Source of the DNA: Pseudotabrizicola sp051200875
GTDB taxonomy: Bacteria > Pseudomonadota > Alphaproteobacteria > Rhodobacterales > Rhodobacteraceae
Reading direction: 5' to 3'
Assembly (NCBI RefSeq): GCF_051200875.1
Contig: NZ_CP195191.1
Span: 3,658,001 to 3,722,000, forward strand
Length of the DNA stretch: 64,000 nucleotides
Shown: positions 26,641 to 34,910 of the stretch, piece after piece
How positions within the stretch are numbered: the stretch's first letter is position 1
Layout of the letters: each line of letters starts with the position of its first letter
Position numbers and translations under genes: made by a program
Notes under the pieces: model-generated
The model's input: the letters and a program-made list of their open reading frames with translations, nothing else
The model's database searches: none
What the model was told of the DNA's origin: nothing

Positions 26641-28052
26641 GGCTTTATCCCCCAGCTTTCCAGTTTGCGATAGATGGTAGAGGGCGAGAGGTCCAAGACG
26701 CGTGCGGCCTTGCTGACCGACCCGCCATGCAGAGCGATGGTTTCCGCGATCACCAATCGTTCGATTTCGGCCATGGATTTCCCCAAGAGCGAGGTCAAAT
26801 CCGGCGCGGCCGGGGTTGCAATGGGGCTGGGCACCGGGGCGTGGGAAGCGTGCATGTCGCGCAGCATGTCTGGCAACATGCCGGGAGAGACAATGCCGCC
26901 TGCATTCAGAACAACGATATTGCGGATAACGTTGAGCACCTGACGCACATTGCCGGGCCAGCTATAGCTGCGGAACAGGTCGATCACTTCGGGCGAAAGA
27001 CCACTGAAATCGCGGCCCTCTTCTTGCCCGAAACGGGCAAGGGCGGAATTTGCGATTTCGATCACATCTTCGCCGCGGTCGCGCAGCGCGGGCATGTGGA
27101 TGGGCACGACAAAGAGGCGGTAGAACAGGTCTTCGCGGAATTCGCCGCGACGGACGGCCTCTAGCGGGTCACGGTTGGTGGCGCAGACGATTCGGACATT
27201 GACCTTTTTGGGCCGTGTCGCCCCGACCGGCTGGACCGTCGAGGTTTGCAGGAAGCGCAGGAGTTTGGTTTGCAAGGGCGGGGCCATTTCGCAAACCTCA
27301 TCCAGAAACAGCGTGCCGCCATCGGCAGCGGCCGCCGCACCGGGCTTGTCGGAAATTGCGCCGGTAAAGCTGCCCTTGATATGGCCGAAAACTTCGGATT
27401 CCAGCAGGTCTTGGGGGATCGCGCCGCAGTTCAGGGCGATAAAGGGGCCATTGGCGCGGGGGCTTTCGGCGTGGACAGAGAGGGCGCAAAGTTCCTTGCC
27501 GGTACCGCTTTCCCCGGTGATGAAAACCGTGGCCATCGACGGTGCCACGGAACGGATCTTGGAATGCACCTGACGCATCTCGGGAGAGGAGCCAATGAAC
27601 AGGCCATCACCCCCGGCGATGGAATCGGACAGGCCGGGTTGGCTCTTGGATTGTTTTGTCCGGGAGGCAGCGGGGATTGTCGCAGCGGCATTGCGAATGG
27701 CGTTCAAGAGGCGCACTTCGTCCAGCGGCTTGACCAGAAAATCCTGCGCCCCGGCGCGCATCGCCTCGACCGCTTTGCTGATCGAGGCATTGGCGGTGAT
27801 GACGATGACCGAGGTTTGGGGGCGAGCGGCCAGCATCTCGTGCAAAAGGACAATGCCGTCGCCATCGGGCAGGGTCAGATCCAAAAGGACAATTTCCGGA
27901 CTGGCAGCGGCAAAGGCCCGGCGCGCCTCGGCCGCGCTTGACGCCGTGATCACCGAATGTCCGGCAGTTTCAATCGCCGCGCGATACATGATCTGAAGCG
28001 ACAGCGTGTCTTCGATCAGCAGAAGCGGTTTTGAAAGGGGGGGAATGGCCAT
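26637..28052 (-). CDS. Sigma-54-dependent response regulator (NtrC/LuxO class)
   Basis: A 471-residue activator. The receiver (about 10-125) has its phosphoacceptor in VLLDLTLPDGD. The AAA+ domain (about 165-390) has Walker A GESGTGKE, the sigma-54 contact loop GSFTGA (Ser in place of the common Ala) and Walker B GGTLFLDEV. A C-terminal Fis-type helix-turn-helix is present (SVSKAARVLDLSPSTIYRKL). An Hpt protein is encoded just upstream, so a phosphorelay is likely. Target promoters are not evident in the window. Confidence 0.92.
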   Translation of the reverse strand: MAIPPLSKPLLLIEDTLSLQIMYRAAIETAGHSVITASSAAEARRAFAAASPEIVLLDLTLPDGDGIVLLHEMLAARPQTSVIVITANASISKAVEAMRAGAQDFLVKPLDEVRLLNAIRNAAATIPAASRTKQSKSQPGLSDSIAGGDGLFIGSSPEMRQVHSKIRSVAPSMATVFITGESGTGKELCALSVHAESPRANGPFIALNCGAIPQDLLESEVFGHIKGSFTGAISDKPGAAAAADGGTLFLDEVCEMAPPLQTKLLRFLQTSTVQPVGATRPKKVNVRIVCATNRDPLEAVRRGEFREDLFYRLFVVPIHMPALRDRGEDVIEIANSALARFGQEEGRDFSGLSPEVIDLFRSYSWPGNVRQVLNVIRNIVVLNAGGIVSPGMLPDMLRDMHASHAPVPSPIATPAAPDLTSLLGKSMAEIERLVIAETIALHGGSVSKAARVLDLSPSTIYRKLESWGIKP

Positions 28053-28068
28053 CGGTGCCCTCTGCTTC

Positions 28069-28584
28069 CTAGTCTGACGGCAAGGACGTTGCCCTGCCGC
28101 GCACAAAGTCGAGCAGCGCATCCAGTTCAGCAAAGAGCGTTGGCAGGATCGTGTTCAATTGCTGGGCGTCAGACCTGTTTGCCAAACGGTTCAGGTCCTC
28201 TGCCAAGCCTCCAAGCCTTTCCGCCCCCAGAGACCCGGCAATTGAAATCAGGACATGGCTTTGGTTGCGCAAATCCATCCAATCCAGAGCCGGGGCGCTG
28301 CTGTTCAGGCCATCGCGGATGGTACCAAGATCAATCAAGATCTGTTGCAGCAGGCTGGGCGCGGTTTCGGGGCCAGCGATCTGCATCAGCCGATCAAAGG
28401 TCGAAAGATCAATGGCCATCGATTCTTGCGGCGCGATCAGAGCCAAAAGTGCCACCGCCTGTTCATGCGCCTGACTGACGGCGTCTTGCGCCTCGGGCGA
28501 CATGGGATGGACTAAAGCCCCAGACAGAGTGCTGACAATCTGCTGGGCAAGGGATTCCATCGCTGGGTTTTGTGACTTGGTCAT
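28069..28584 (-). CDS. Histidine phosphotransfer (Hpt) domain protein
   Basis: A 171-residue helical protein with an Hpt-like segment LRNQSHVLISIAGSLGAERL (about 105-124); the His of SHVLISIAG is the likely phosphoacceptor. It ends 16 bases before the sigma-54 response regulator start. Hybrid kinases that would feed it are not in this window. Confidence 0.8.
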   Translation of the reverse strand: MTKSQNPAMESLAQQIVSTLSGALVHPMSPEAQDAVSQAHEQAVALLALIAPQESMAIDLSTFDRLMQIAGPETAPSLLQQILIDLGTIRDGLNSSAPALDWMDLRNQSHVLISIAGSLGAERLGGLAEDLNRLANRSDAQQLNTILPTLFAELDALLDFVRGRATSLPSD

Positions 28585-28617
28585 GGCAACAGGCTATCGC
28601 TGCCATGACCGTCTTGA

Positions 28618-28643
28618 AACCCCCCGCGCAAGGGGCTTTTTAC
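28618..28643 (-). terminator. Hairpin terminator downstream of prpE
   Basis: CCCC-GCGCAA-GGGG stem with A and T tracts on both sides, between the prpE stop and the Hpt start. The T5 run on the plus-strand side is stronger, but the only transcript ending here is the leftward prpE mRNA. Confidence 0.55.
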
Positions 28644-28654
28644 GCAAATGGCCT

Positions 28655-30547
28655 TTATCCCTTGGCCAGACCGATGCCTTGCAACGCGGTGGTGATCTCT
28701 TCCAGAATGGCCGGATCATCGATCGTCGCAGGCATTTTCCAAGGCTTGTTGTCGGCGATGGACACCATTGTTCCGCGCAGGATCTTGCCCGAGCGGGTTT
28801 TCGGCAGGCGGTCGACGACAATCGCGCGCTTGAAGTCGGCGACGGGGCCGATCTTTTCGCGCATCAGGGCCACGCATTCTTTCACCACATCGGCATGGGG
28901 GCGGTTCGAGCCCTTGTTCAGGCAGAGGAAGCCAAGCGGGGACTGGCCTTTCAGCGCGTCTTCGACGCCGATCACGGCACATTCAGCCACGTCCTTGTGG
29001 GAGGCCAGAACTTCTTCCATCGCGCCGGTCGAAAGGCGGTGGCCTGCGACGTTGATCACGTCATCGGTGCGGGCCATGATGTAAAGGTAGCCATCTTCGT
29101 CGATATAGCCCGCATCGCCGGTTTCATAATAGCCGGGGAAGTGGTTGAGGTAGGACTTTCGGAATCTTTCCTCGGCATTCCAAAGGGTTGGCAGGGTGCC
29201 GGGGGGCAGCGGCAGCTTGATTGCGATGGCGCCAAGGGTGCCCGGTGCGACCGGGTGGCCGCCTTCGTCCAAGACCTGCACGTCATATCCGGGCATGGGG
29301 ACGGAGGGGGAGCCGATCTTCACAGGCAGCTCTTCGATCCCGAGCGGGTTTGCGGCAATGGCCCAGCCGGTTTCGGTTTGCCACCAATGGTCGATGACCG
29401 GAACACCAAGCTTGTCCTTCGCCCATTGGATCGTATCCGGGTCGGCGCGTTCGCCGGCAAGGAACAGAGCCTGAAGGTTCGACAGGTCATACTTCTTGAT
29501 GAATTCGCCCTCACGGTCGTCGCGTTTAACCGCGCGGATGGCGGTGGGGGCTGTGAAGAATGACTTGACCTTATGTTCGCTGATCACCCGCCAGAAGGCA
29601 CCGGCATCGGGGGTGCCGATGGGTTTGCCTTCGTAGACGATGGTGGTGCAGCCAGCGATCAGCGGGCCATAGCAGATATAGCTGTGACCGACGACCCAAC
29701 CCACGTCAGACGCGGCCCAGAACACATCTCCCACGCCGACATTGTAGATGGCGCGCATCGACCAGTTCAGGGCGACAAGGTGGCCGCCAGTGGGGCGGAC
29801 GACGCCTTTGGGCTGCCCGGTGGTGCCGGAGGTGTAAAGGATATAGGCGGGGTGGTTTCCTTCAACCGGCACACATTCGGCTGGCTCGGCCCCGAATTGG
29901 AAGCCGTGCCATTCGAAGTCGCGGCCTTCGATCAGCTTGGCAACCTCTTGTTCGCGCTGGAAAATCACGCAGAAATCAGGCTTGTGGTTTGCAAGCTCGA
30001 TGGCGCCATCAAGAAGTGGCTTGTAATGGATGATCCGCGCGGTCTCGATGCCGCAAGAGGCCGCGATGATGGCCTTTGGCTTGGAATCGTCGATGCGGAC
30101 GGCCAATTCGTTGGCAGCAAAGCCGCCGAAAACGACCGAGTGGATCGCGCCGATGCGGGCGCAGGCGAGCATGGCTTCCAGAGCTTCCGGGACCATCGGC
30201 ATGTAGATGATGACGCGGTCACCCTTCGTCACGCCCTTGGCCTTCAGCGCGCCTGCCAGACGGGCGACGCGGTTTTGCAATTCGGCATAGGTGATGACGT
30301 GTTTGGTGCCGGTGACCGGGCTGTCATGGATGATCGCGGCCTGAGCGCCACGGCCTGCGACGACATGGCGGTCCACGGCGTTCCAGCAGGTGTTGACCAT
30401 GCCATCGGTGAACCATTCGTAGATCGGAGCATTTTCTGCGCTGAGAGCCTTGGAGGGTGCTTTGACCCAGTCGATAGCCCCGGCGGCATCCATCCAGAAC
30501 CCTTCGGGATTGGCCTTCCACTTGCCATAGATGTCTGCGTAACCCAT
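28655..30547 (-). CDS. prpE: Propionate-CoA ligase
   Basis: A 630-residue AMP-forming synthetase of the PrpE clade: YTSGTTGQPKGVVRPTGGHL (about 235-254) is diagnostic against acetyl-CoA synthetase. WWQTETGW and the A10 lysine segment PKTRSGKILRGTM (about 589-601) are present. It activates propionate to propionyl-CoA. The start has AGGAGG. It is probably monocistronic, with TTTGCAAA-type and GTGATCAC sites in its upstream region. Confidence 0.93.
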   Translation of the reverse strand: MGYADIYGKWKANPEGFWMDAAGAIDWVKAPSKALSAENAPIYEWFTDGMVNTCWNAVDRHVVAGRGAQAAIIHDSPVTGTKHVITYAELQNRVARLAGALKAKGVTKGDRVIIYMPMVPEALEAMLACARIGAIHSVVFGGFAANELAVRIDDSKPKAIIAASCGIETARIIHYKPLLDGAIELANHKPDFCVIFQREQEVAKLIEGRDFEWHGFQFGAEPAECVPVEGNHPAYILYTSGTTGQPKGVVRPTGGHLVALNWSMRAIYNVGVGDVFWAASDVGWVVGHSYICYGPLIAGCTTIVYEGKPIGTPDAGAFWRVISEHKVKSFFTAPTAIRAVKRDDREGEFIKKYDLSNLQALFLAGERADPDTIQWAKDKLGVPVIDHWWQTETGWAIAANPLGIEELPVKIGSPSVPMPGYDVQVLDEGGHPVAPGTLGAIAIKLPLPPGTLPTLWNAEERFRKSYLNHFPGYYETGDAGYIDEDGYLYIMARTDDVINVAGHRLSTGAMEEVLASHKDVAECAVIGVEDALKGQSPLGFLCLNKGSNRPHADVVKECVALMREKIGPVADFKRAIVVDRLPKTRSGKILRGTMVSIADNKPWKMPATIDDPAILEEITTALQGIGLAKG

Positions 30548-30862
30548 CGCTGCGCCTCCTCCTTGCCGCTTGGTCAGTTTGTTACGGCATTCGATGGTAT
30601 GCAGGCAACGATGTTACCGTCGGACAAGGGGGGGTGCGACGAAATGTTTGCAGAAGTTCGCGGATATAGCCTGCAAAGTTTTGCAAACCCCGGCGAATTG
30701 CCAATTTTGCCGCGAATGGGTGGAAACTTTGCAAAGTTGCTTGAGCGGGCTGGGCGAATCTCTGCGGTTTCCCGCTAAGGCGGCGTGGTTATACCGTGGG
30801 TTTTGCGTGGCTTTCCCGTGGGGCATCCGTGATCACAGGTGCGACCACGGATTTCGCGTGAT
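30548..30862 (-). promoter_or_regulatory. prpE upstream region (315 bp, no gene)
   Basis: Holds a cluster of TTTGCAAA-like elements (30647-30654 TTTGCAGA; 30670-30677 CCTGCAAA and 30680-30687 TTTGCAAA, two bases apart; 30728-30735 TTTGCAAA) and a GTGATCACA (30829-30837). The TTTGCAAA motif is the site reported for short-chain-fatty-acid regulators PccR/ScfR in Rhodobacter and is similar to the RamB site in Corynebacterium. I saw no coding sequence here. Confidence 0.6.
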
Positions 30863-33154
30863 TTAGCCGTAATGGGCGACCGGCGTGCCGGCAACGGCGG
30901 ACATGTTCAACAGGCCGCGCGCGGTGATCGAGGGGGTCACGACATGCGCCTTGTTGCCCATGCCCATCAGGATCGGGCCGACTTCCAGCCCGCCGGCCTT
31001 CATCTTGAGGATATTGCGCACGCCAGACGCCGCATCCGCCGAGGCAAAGACCAGAACATTGGCCGCGCCCTGGAAACGGCTGCCCGGAAGGAGGCGGTCG
31101 CGGATCGCCTGATCCAGTGCGGCGTCGACATTCATTTCGCCTTCATAGCTGAAGTCTGGCTCACGCGAGTCGAGCATTTCCAAAGCGGCGCGCATCCGGT
31201 GGGCCTTTTCGGTTTCCATGTTGCCGAACTGGCTTTGCGTGCAAAGAGCGATCTTGGGCGTGAGGCCAAAGCGTCGGACATGGCGGGCGGCGCCCATCAC
31301 CGATTCCATGATTTGCTGCGGCGTGGGTTCCGGGTGCACATGGGTATCGGCGATGAACAGCGGGCCGTCTTCCAAGATCATCATCGACAGGGCGCCGACC
31401 GGATGAAGGCCGTCGCGGGCGAGGATCTGGCGGACATAGCCCAGATGCCAGAGGTATTGGCCGAAGGTGCCGCAGATCATGCTGTCGGCCTCTTCGCGAT
31501 GCACCATGACGGCGGCAATGGCGGTGGTGTTGGTGCGCATCACGGCACGGGCGATGTCGGGCGTGACGCCGCGACGGGCCATCAGGCTGTGATAGGTTTC
31601 CCAGTAGTCACGATAGCGCGGGTCATTTTCCGGGTTCACAAGGTGGAAGTCGCGGCCCGGACGGATGGGAAGGCCATAGCGTTCGCAGCGGGCCTCGATC
31701 ACTTCGGGACGGCCGATCAGGATGGGCTGGTCGGTGGTTTCTTCCAGCATCGCATTGGCGGCGCGCAATACGCGTTCGTCTTCGCCCTCGGCAAAGACGA
31801 TCTTGCGTTCGGCCTGACGGGCGGCTTCGAACACGGGGCGCATAAGAAGCGCGGATTTGAAGACCGAGCCATCAAGTTTGCGCTTATAAGCGTCGAGATC
31901 TTCGATCGGGCGGGCGGCAACGCCGGTTTCCATCGCAGCCTTGGCCACGGCAGAGGCGACCACGCCGATCAGGCGCGGGTCGAAGGGTTTGGGGATCAGG
32001 TAATCCGCGCCGAAGGACAGCGTTTCGCCGTGATAGGCAGCGGCGGCTTCGGCGCTGGTGGTGGCGCGGGCAAGGGCCGCGATGCCTTCGATGCAGGCCA
32101 GTTCCATTTCATCATTGATCGTCGTCGCGCCGACATCCAGCGCGCCGCGGAAGATGAAGGGGAAGCAGAGGACGTTGTTCACCTGATTGGGGAAGTCGGA
32201 CCGGCCCGTCGCGATGATCGCATCGGGGGCGACTTCGCGGGCGAGGTCGGGCAGAATTTCCGGGGTGGGGTTGGCCAATGCGAAGATGATTGGGCGGCTT
32301 GCCATCTTGCCCACCATTTCGGGCGTCAGCACGCCGGGGCCGGAAAGGCCAAGGAAGAGGTCTGCGCCTTCGATCACCTCGGCCAAGGTGGCGGCGGTGG
32401 TGCCTTGGGCAAAGGCCTCTTTCTGCGGGGTCATCTGGGCGGTGCGGCCCTTGTAGACGAGACCTTCAAGGTCGCAGAGCCAGACGTTTTCGCGTTTGAC
32501 GCCCAGTTTCACGAGCATTTCAAGGCAGGCGATTCCCGCGGCGCCCCCGCCGGTGGAGACCACTTTGATGTCTTCGGCTTTCTTGCCCGAAACGATGAGC
32601 GCGTTGGTGGCGGCGGCGCCCACGACGATGGCGGTGCCGTGCTGGTCATCGTGGAAAACCGGGATGTTCATCTTTTCGCGGCAAAGTCGTTCAACGATGA
32701 AACAATCTGGCGCCTTGATGTCTTCAAGGTTGATCGCGCCAAAGGTGGGTTCCAGCGCGCAGACGATTTCGGCCAGTTTTACCGGGTCTGGTTCGTTCAC
32801 CTCGATGTCGAAGCAGTCGATATTGGCGAACTTCTTGAACAGGACAGCCTTGCCTTCCATCACCGGCTTTGAGGCCAAAGCGCCAATGTTTCCAAGGCCC
32901 AAGACGGCAGTGCCGTTCGAGACGACGGCGACAAGATTGCCGCGGGAGGTGTATTTGCTGGCGGTCGCGGGGTCTGCCTTGATCTCGAGGCAGGCCTCGG
33001 CCACGCCGGGGGAATAGGCGCGGGACAGGTCGCGACCATTCGCCAAGGGTTTGGTTGCGCGGATTTCAAGTTTACCGGGCTTGGGAAACTCATGGTAATC
33101 AAGCGCCGCCTGCCGGGCTGCTTGCTTGGCTTCGTCCTGCCGCGAGTCTTCCAT
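30863..33154 (-). CDS. maeB: NADP-dependent malic enzyme with C-terminal phosphotransacetylase-like domain
   Basis: A 763-residue fusion protein. The N-terminal malic enzyme part (about 1-430) contains the SRAYSPGVA segment, FHDDQHGTAIV (about 158-168) and GLGNIGALASKPVMEGKAVL. The C-terminal half resembles phosphate acetyltransferase but often serves as a regulatory module. It decarboxylates malate to pyruvate with NADP. Two CceR-like palindromes lie 23-75 bases upstream of the ATG. Confidence 0.93.
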   Translation of the reverse strand: MEDSRQDEAKQAARQAALDYHEFPKPGKLEIRATKPLANGRDLSRAYSPGVAEACLEIKADPATASKYTSRGNLVAVVSNGTAVLGLGNIGALASKPVMEGKAVLFKKFANIDCFDIEVNEPDPVKLAEIVCALEPTFGAINLEDIKAPDCFIVERLCREKMNIPVFHDDQHGTAIVVGAAATNALIVSGKKAEDIKVVSTGGGAAGIACLEMLVKLGVKRENVWLCDLEGLVYKGRTAQMTPQKEAFAQGTTAATLAEVIEGADLFLGLSGPGVLTPEMVGKMASRPIIFALANPTPEILPDLAREVAPDAIIATGRSDFPNQVNNVLCFPFIFRGALDVGATTINDEMELACIEGIAALARATTSAEAAAAYHGETLSFGADYLIPKPFDPRLIGVVASAVAKAAMETGVAARPIEDLDAYKRKLDGSVFKSALLMRPVFEAARQAERKIVFAEGEDERVLRAANAMLEETTDQPILIGRPEVIEARCERYGLPIRPGRDFHLVNPENDPRYRDYWETYHSLMARRGVTPDIARAVMRTNTTAIAAVMVHREEADSMICGTFGQYLWHLGYVRQILARDGLHPVGALSMMILEDGPLFIADTHVHPEPTPQQIMESVMGAARHVRRFGLTPKIALCTQSQFGNMETEKAHRMRAALEMLDSREPDFSYEGEMNVDAALDQAIRDRLLPGSRFQGAANVLVFASADAASGVRNILKMKAGGLEVGPILMGMGNKAHVVTPSITARGLLNMSAVAGTPVAHYG

Positions 33155-33176
33155 TTTCGTCCCTCCCTGAAAACTT

Positions 33177-33190
33177 GTTTAGCGTTAAAC
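33177..33190. promoter_or_regulatory. CceR-like palindrome 1 upstream of maeB
   Basis: GTTTAGCGTTAAAC has perfect 5-bp inverted arms around GCGT, 23 bases from the maeB ATG. It is similar to the core of the palindrome upstream of sucC. Confidence 0.45.
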
Positions 33191-33215
33191 TATATTTTTG
33201 GGCCTGCCAACCGGC

Positions 33216-33229
33216 TGCTAGCGCGAACA
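33216..33229. promoter_or_regulatory. CceR-like palindrome 2 upstream of maeB
   Basis: TGCTAGCGCGAACA matches TGTTAGCGCTAACA at 12 of 14 positions and lies 39 bases from the first site. Confidence 0.45.
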
Positions 33230-33312
33230 GGGGCAGGCCTGCCTTGCAAATCGCGCATGACGGCCCCACCATGCCGCGAAATCGAAAACTAAGCCATGGC
33301 AGAGACAAAGCA

Positions 33313-34392
33313 ATGACAGAGACGCGGGCCGAGATCAGATTGCCGACACAGGAGTTGCGGGATGATCTGCCGTTCTACACCAAGGTGCTGGGGATGCGGC
33401 TGGACATGATTTATCCCGCCGATAACCCCGAGGTGGCGGTTCTGTCAGGCCATGGTTTGCGGTTGCGTATTCAGAAAGGCGCGACCGAGGCACCGGGCAC
33501 GCTGCGGATCTTGACCGATGACCCAGAGGGCTTTGCCGGGGGCAAGCGGCGTTTGACGGCCCCGAACGGCACGGTGATCGAGATCGACGAGCTGAACCCG
33601 CCGATGATCTTGCCGAAGACGGAACATGCCTTCGTCGTACGTCGCCTGGCCGATCAGGCACCTTGGGTGATTGGGCGGGCCGGGATGGAGTATCGCGACC
33701 TGATCCCCACCCGATTGGGCGGGGCGATGATTGCCAGCCATATCCGGGTGCCGGATGGGCCGGTGCCGGATATGGTGCATTTCCACAAGGTTGGCTTTCA
33801 GCTGATCTTTTGTGTCGCCGGTTGGGTTGACGTTTTATACGAGGATCAGGGCGGGATCCGGCGCATTCAGGCGGGGGATTGCTTTATTCAGCCGCCGGGC
33901 ATTCGCCACAAGGTGTTGCATTCCGAAGGCGTGCAGGTTGTCGAAATTGGCGTTCCGGCCGAGCATGTGACCGAGATTGACCATGAGATGACCTTGCCCA
34001 CACCGGACTATCGCCCGGACCGCGAATGGGATGGGCAGAAATTTGTGCATGACATTGGCAAGGATGGCGTCTTTGCGCCGTTCCGGATTCCGGGCTTTGA
34101 GGCGCGGGACACGACGATCAACGCGGCCACCAAGGGGGTGGCCAGCGTGATGGTGGCGCGGCCCACGGGGGCAGAGGCGCCGTGGACCAAGCATCACGGA
34201 GACATCCTGTTCACCTTTGTCATGTCGGGGCAGATGACGCTGGAAGGCGAGGGCAAAGAGCCTTTCCGTCTGTCGCCGGGCGATGCCTTTGTCATCCCGC
34301 CCGGAATGGCCACGCGCTATGGCGGGGCGACGGCGGATCTGGAACTGCTGGAGGTGACGCTGCCCGGCAACCCGGAAACCGAGTTGCTGTGA
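33313..34392 (+). CDS. VOC-like plus double cupin protein
   Basis: A 359-residue protein. The N-terminal 100 residues look like a glyoxalase/VOC half (PFYTKVLGMRLDMIYP), followed by two cupin domains: cupin 1 at about 150-235 with MVHFHKVGFQL and PPGIRHKV, cupin 2 at about 280-350 with KHHGDILFTFVMSG and PGDAFVIPPGMA. Metal-binding His/Glu are present in cupin 1. The function is unknown; it may be a dioxygenase or sugar-binding protein. The start at ATG 33313 is chosen over the upstream open frame. Confidence 0.7.
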   Translation: MTETRAEIRLPTQELRDDLPFYTKVLGMRLDMIYPADNPEVAVLSGHGLRLRIQKGATEAPGTLRILTDDPEGFAGGKRRLTAPNGTVIEIDELNPPMILPKTEHAFVVRRLADQAPWVIGRAGMEYRDLIPTRLGGAMIASHIRVPDGPVPDMVHFHKVGFQLIFCVAGWVDVLYEDQGGIRRIQAGDCFIQPPGIRHKVLHSEGVQVVEIGVPAEHVTEIDHEMTLPTPDYRPDREWDGQKFVHDIGKDGVFAPFRIPGFEARDTTINAATKGVASVMVARPTGAEAPWTKHHGDILFTFVMSGQMTLEGEGKEPFRLSPGDAFVIPPGMATRYGGATADLELLEVTLPGNPETELL

Positions 34393-34514
34393 CGGGTGGT
34401 TGAAGCGGATCTGTGCTTCTTTTGGAAATCCCGTGGCGTAAGCTGGACTTGCGCTTTTGCAATGGCGCGGTCAAACTTCCGACCAAATGATCAAATTATT
34501 CCTCAAAGGGGGAA

Positions 34515-34910
34515 ATGATGTCTTTGCTTCAGGCTGCCACCGATGTGCGCGAACGCGCCTATGCGCCCTATTCGCGGTTCAAGGTGGGGGCGGCGCTGCG
34601 CGCGACGTCTGGTGCGGTTTATGTGGGATGCAACGTGGAAAACGTGGCCTATCCCGAAGGCACCTGTGCCGAAGCCGGGGCCATTGCCGCCATGATTGCG
34701 GGCGGGGACAGCAAGATTGCCGAAGTCTTTGTGATTGCCGACAGCCCAAGCCCGGTGCCGCCTTGTGGTGGATGCCGGCAGAAGCTGGCGGAATTCGCGG
34801 GCGCTGACGTCAAGGTGACCCTGTGCACGACCGATGGCCTGCAAAAGACGATGACGGTGGCCGAGTTGTTGCCGGGGTCGTTTACGGCGGCGCATATGGA
34901 TCGGGCCTGA
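34515..34910 (+). CDS. cdd: Cytidine deaminase
   Basis: A 131-residue tetrameric-type zinc deaminase converting (deoxy)cytidine to (deoxy)uridine. The zinc and catalytic motifs TCAEAGAIAAM (about 51-61, C-A-E) and PPCGGCRQKLAEF (about 85-97) are intact. It has AAAGGGGGAA upstream. First gene of a five-gene nucleoside salvage operon; its TGA overlaps the deoA ATG. Confidence 0.95.
   Translation: MMSLLQAATDVRERAYAPYSRFKVGAALRATSGAVYVGCNVENVAYPEGTCAEAGAIAAMIAGGDSKIAEVFVIADSPSPVPPCGGCRQKLAEFAGADVKVTLCTTDGLQKTMTVAELLPGSFTAAHMDRA

Noticed and set aside
28655..30547. Acetyl-CoA synthetase as the identity of this ligase
   Set aside because: The YTSGTTGQPKGVVRPTGGHL stretch and overall length fit PrpE better than Acs.
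29573..30778. 401-codon plus-strand frame opposite prpE
   Set aside because: Antisense shadow of PrpE; it also runs across the operator region.
30839..32872. 677-codon plus-strand frame opposite maeB
   Set aside because: Antisense shadow of a conserved malic enzyme, with compositional bias only.
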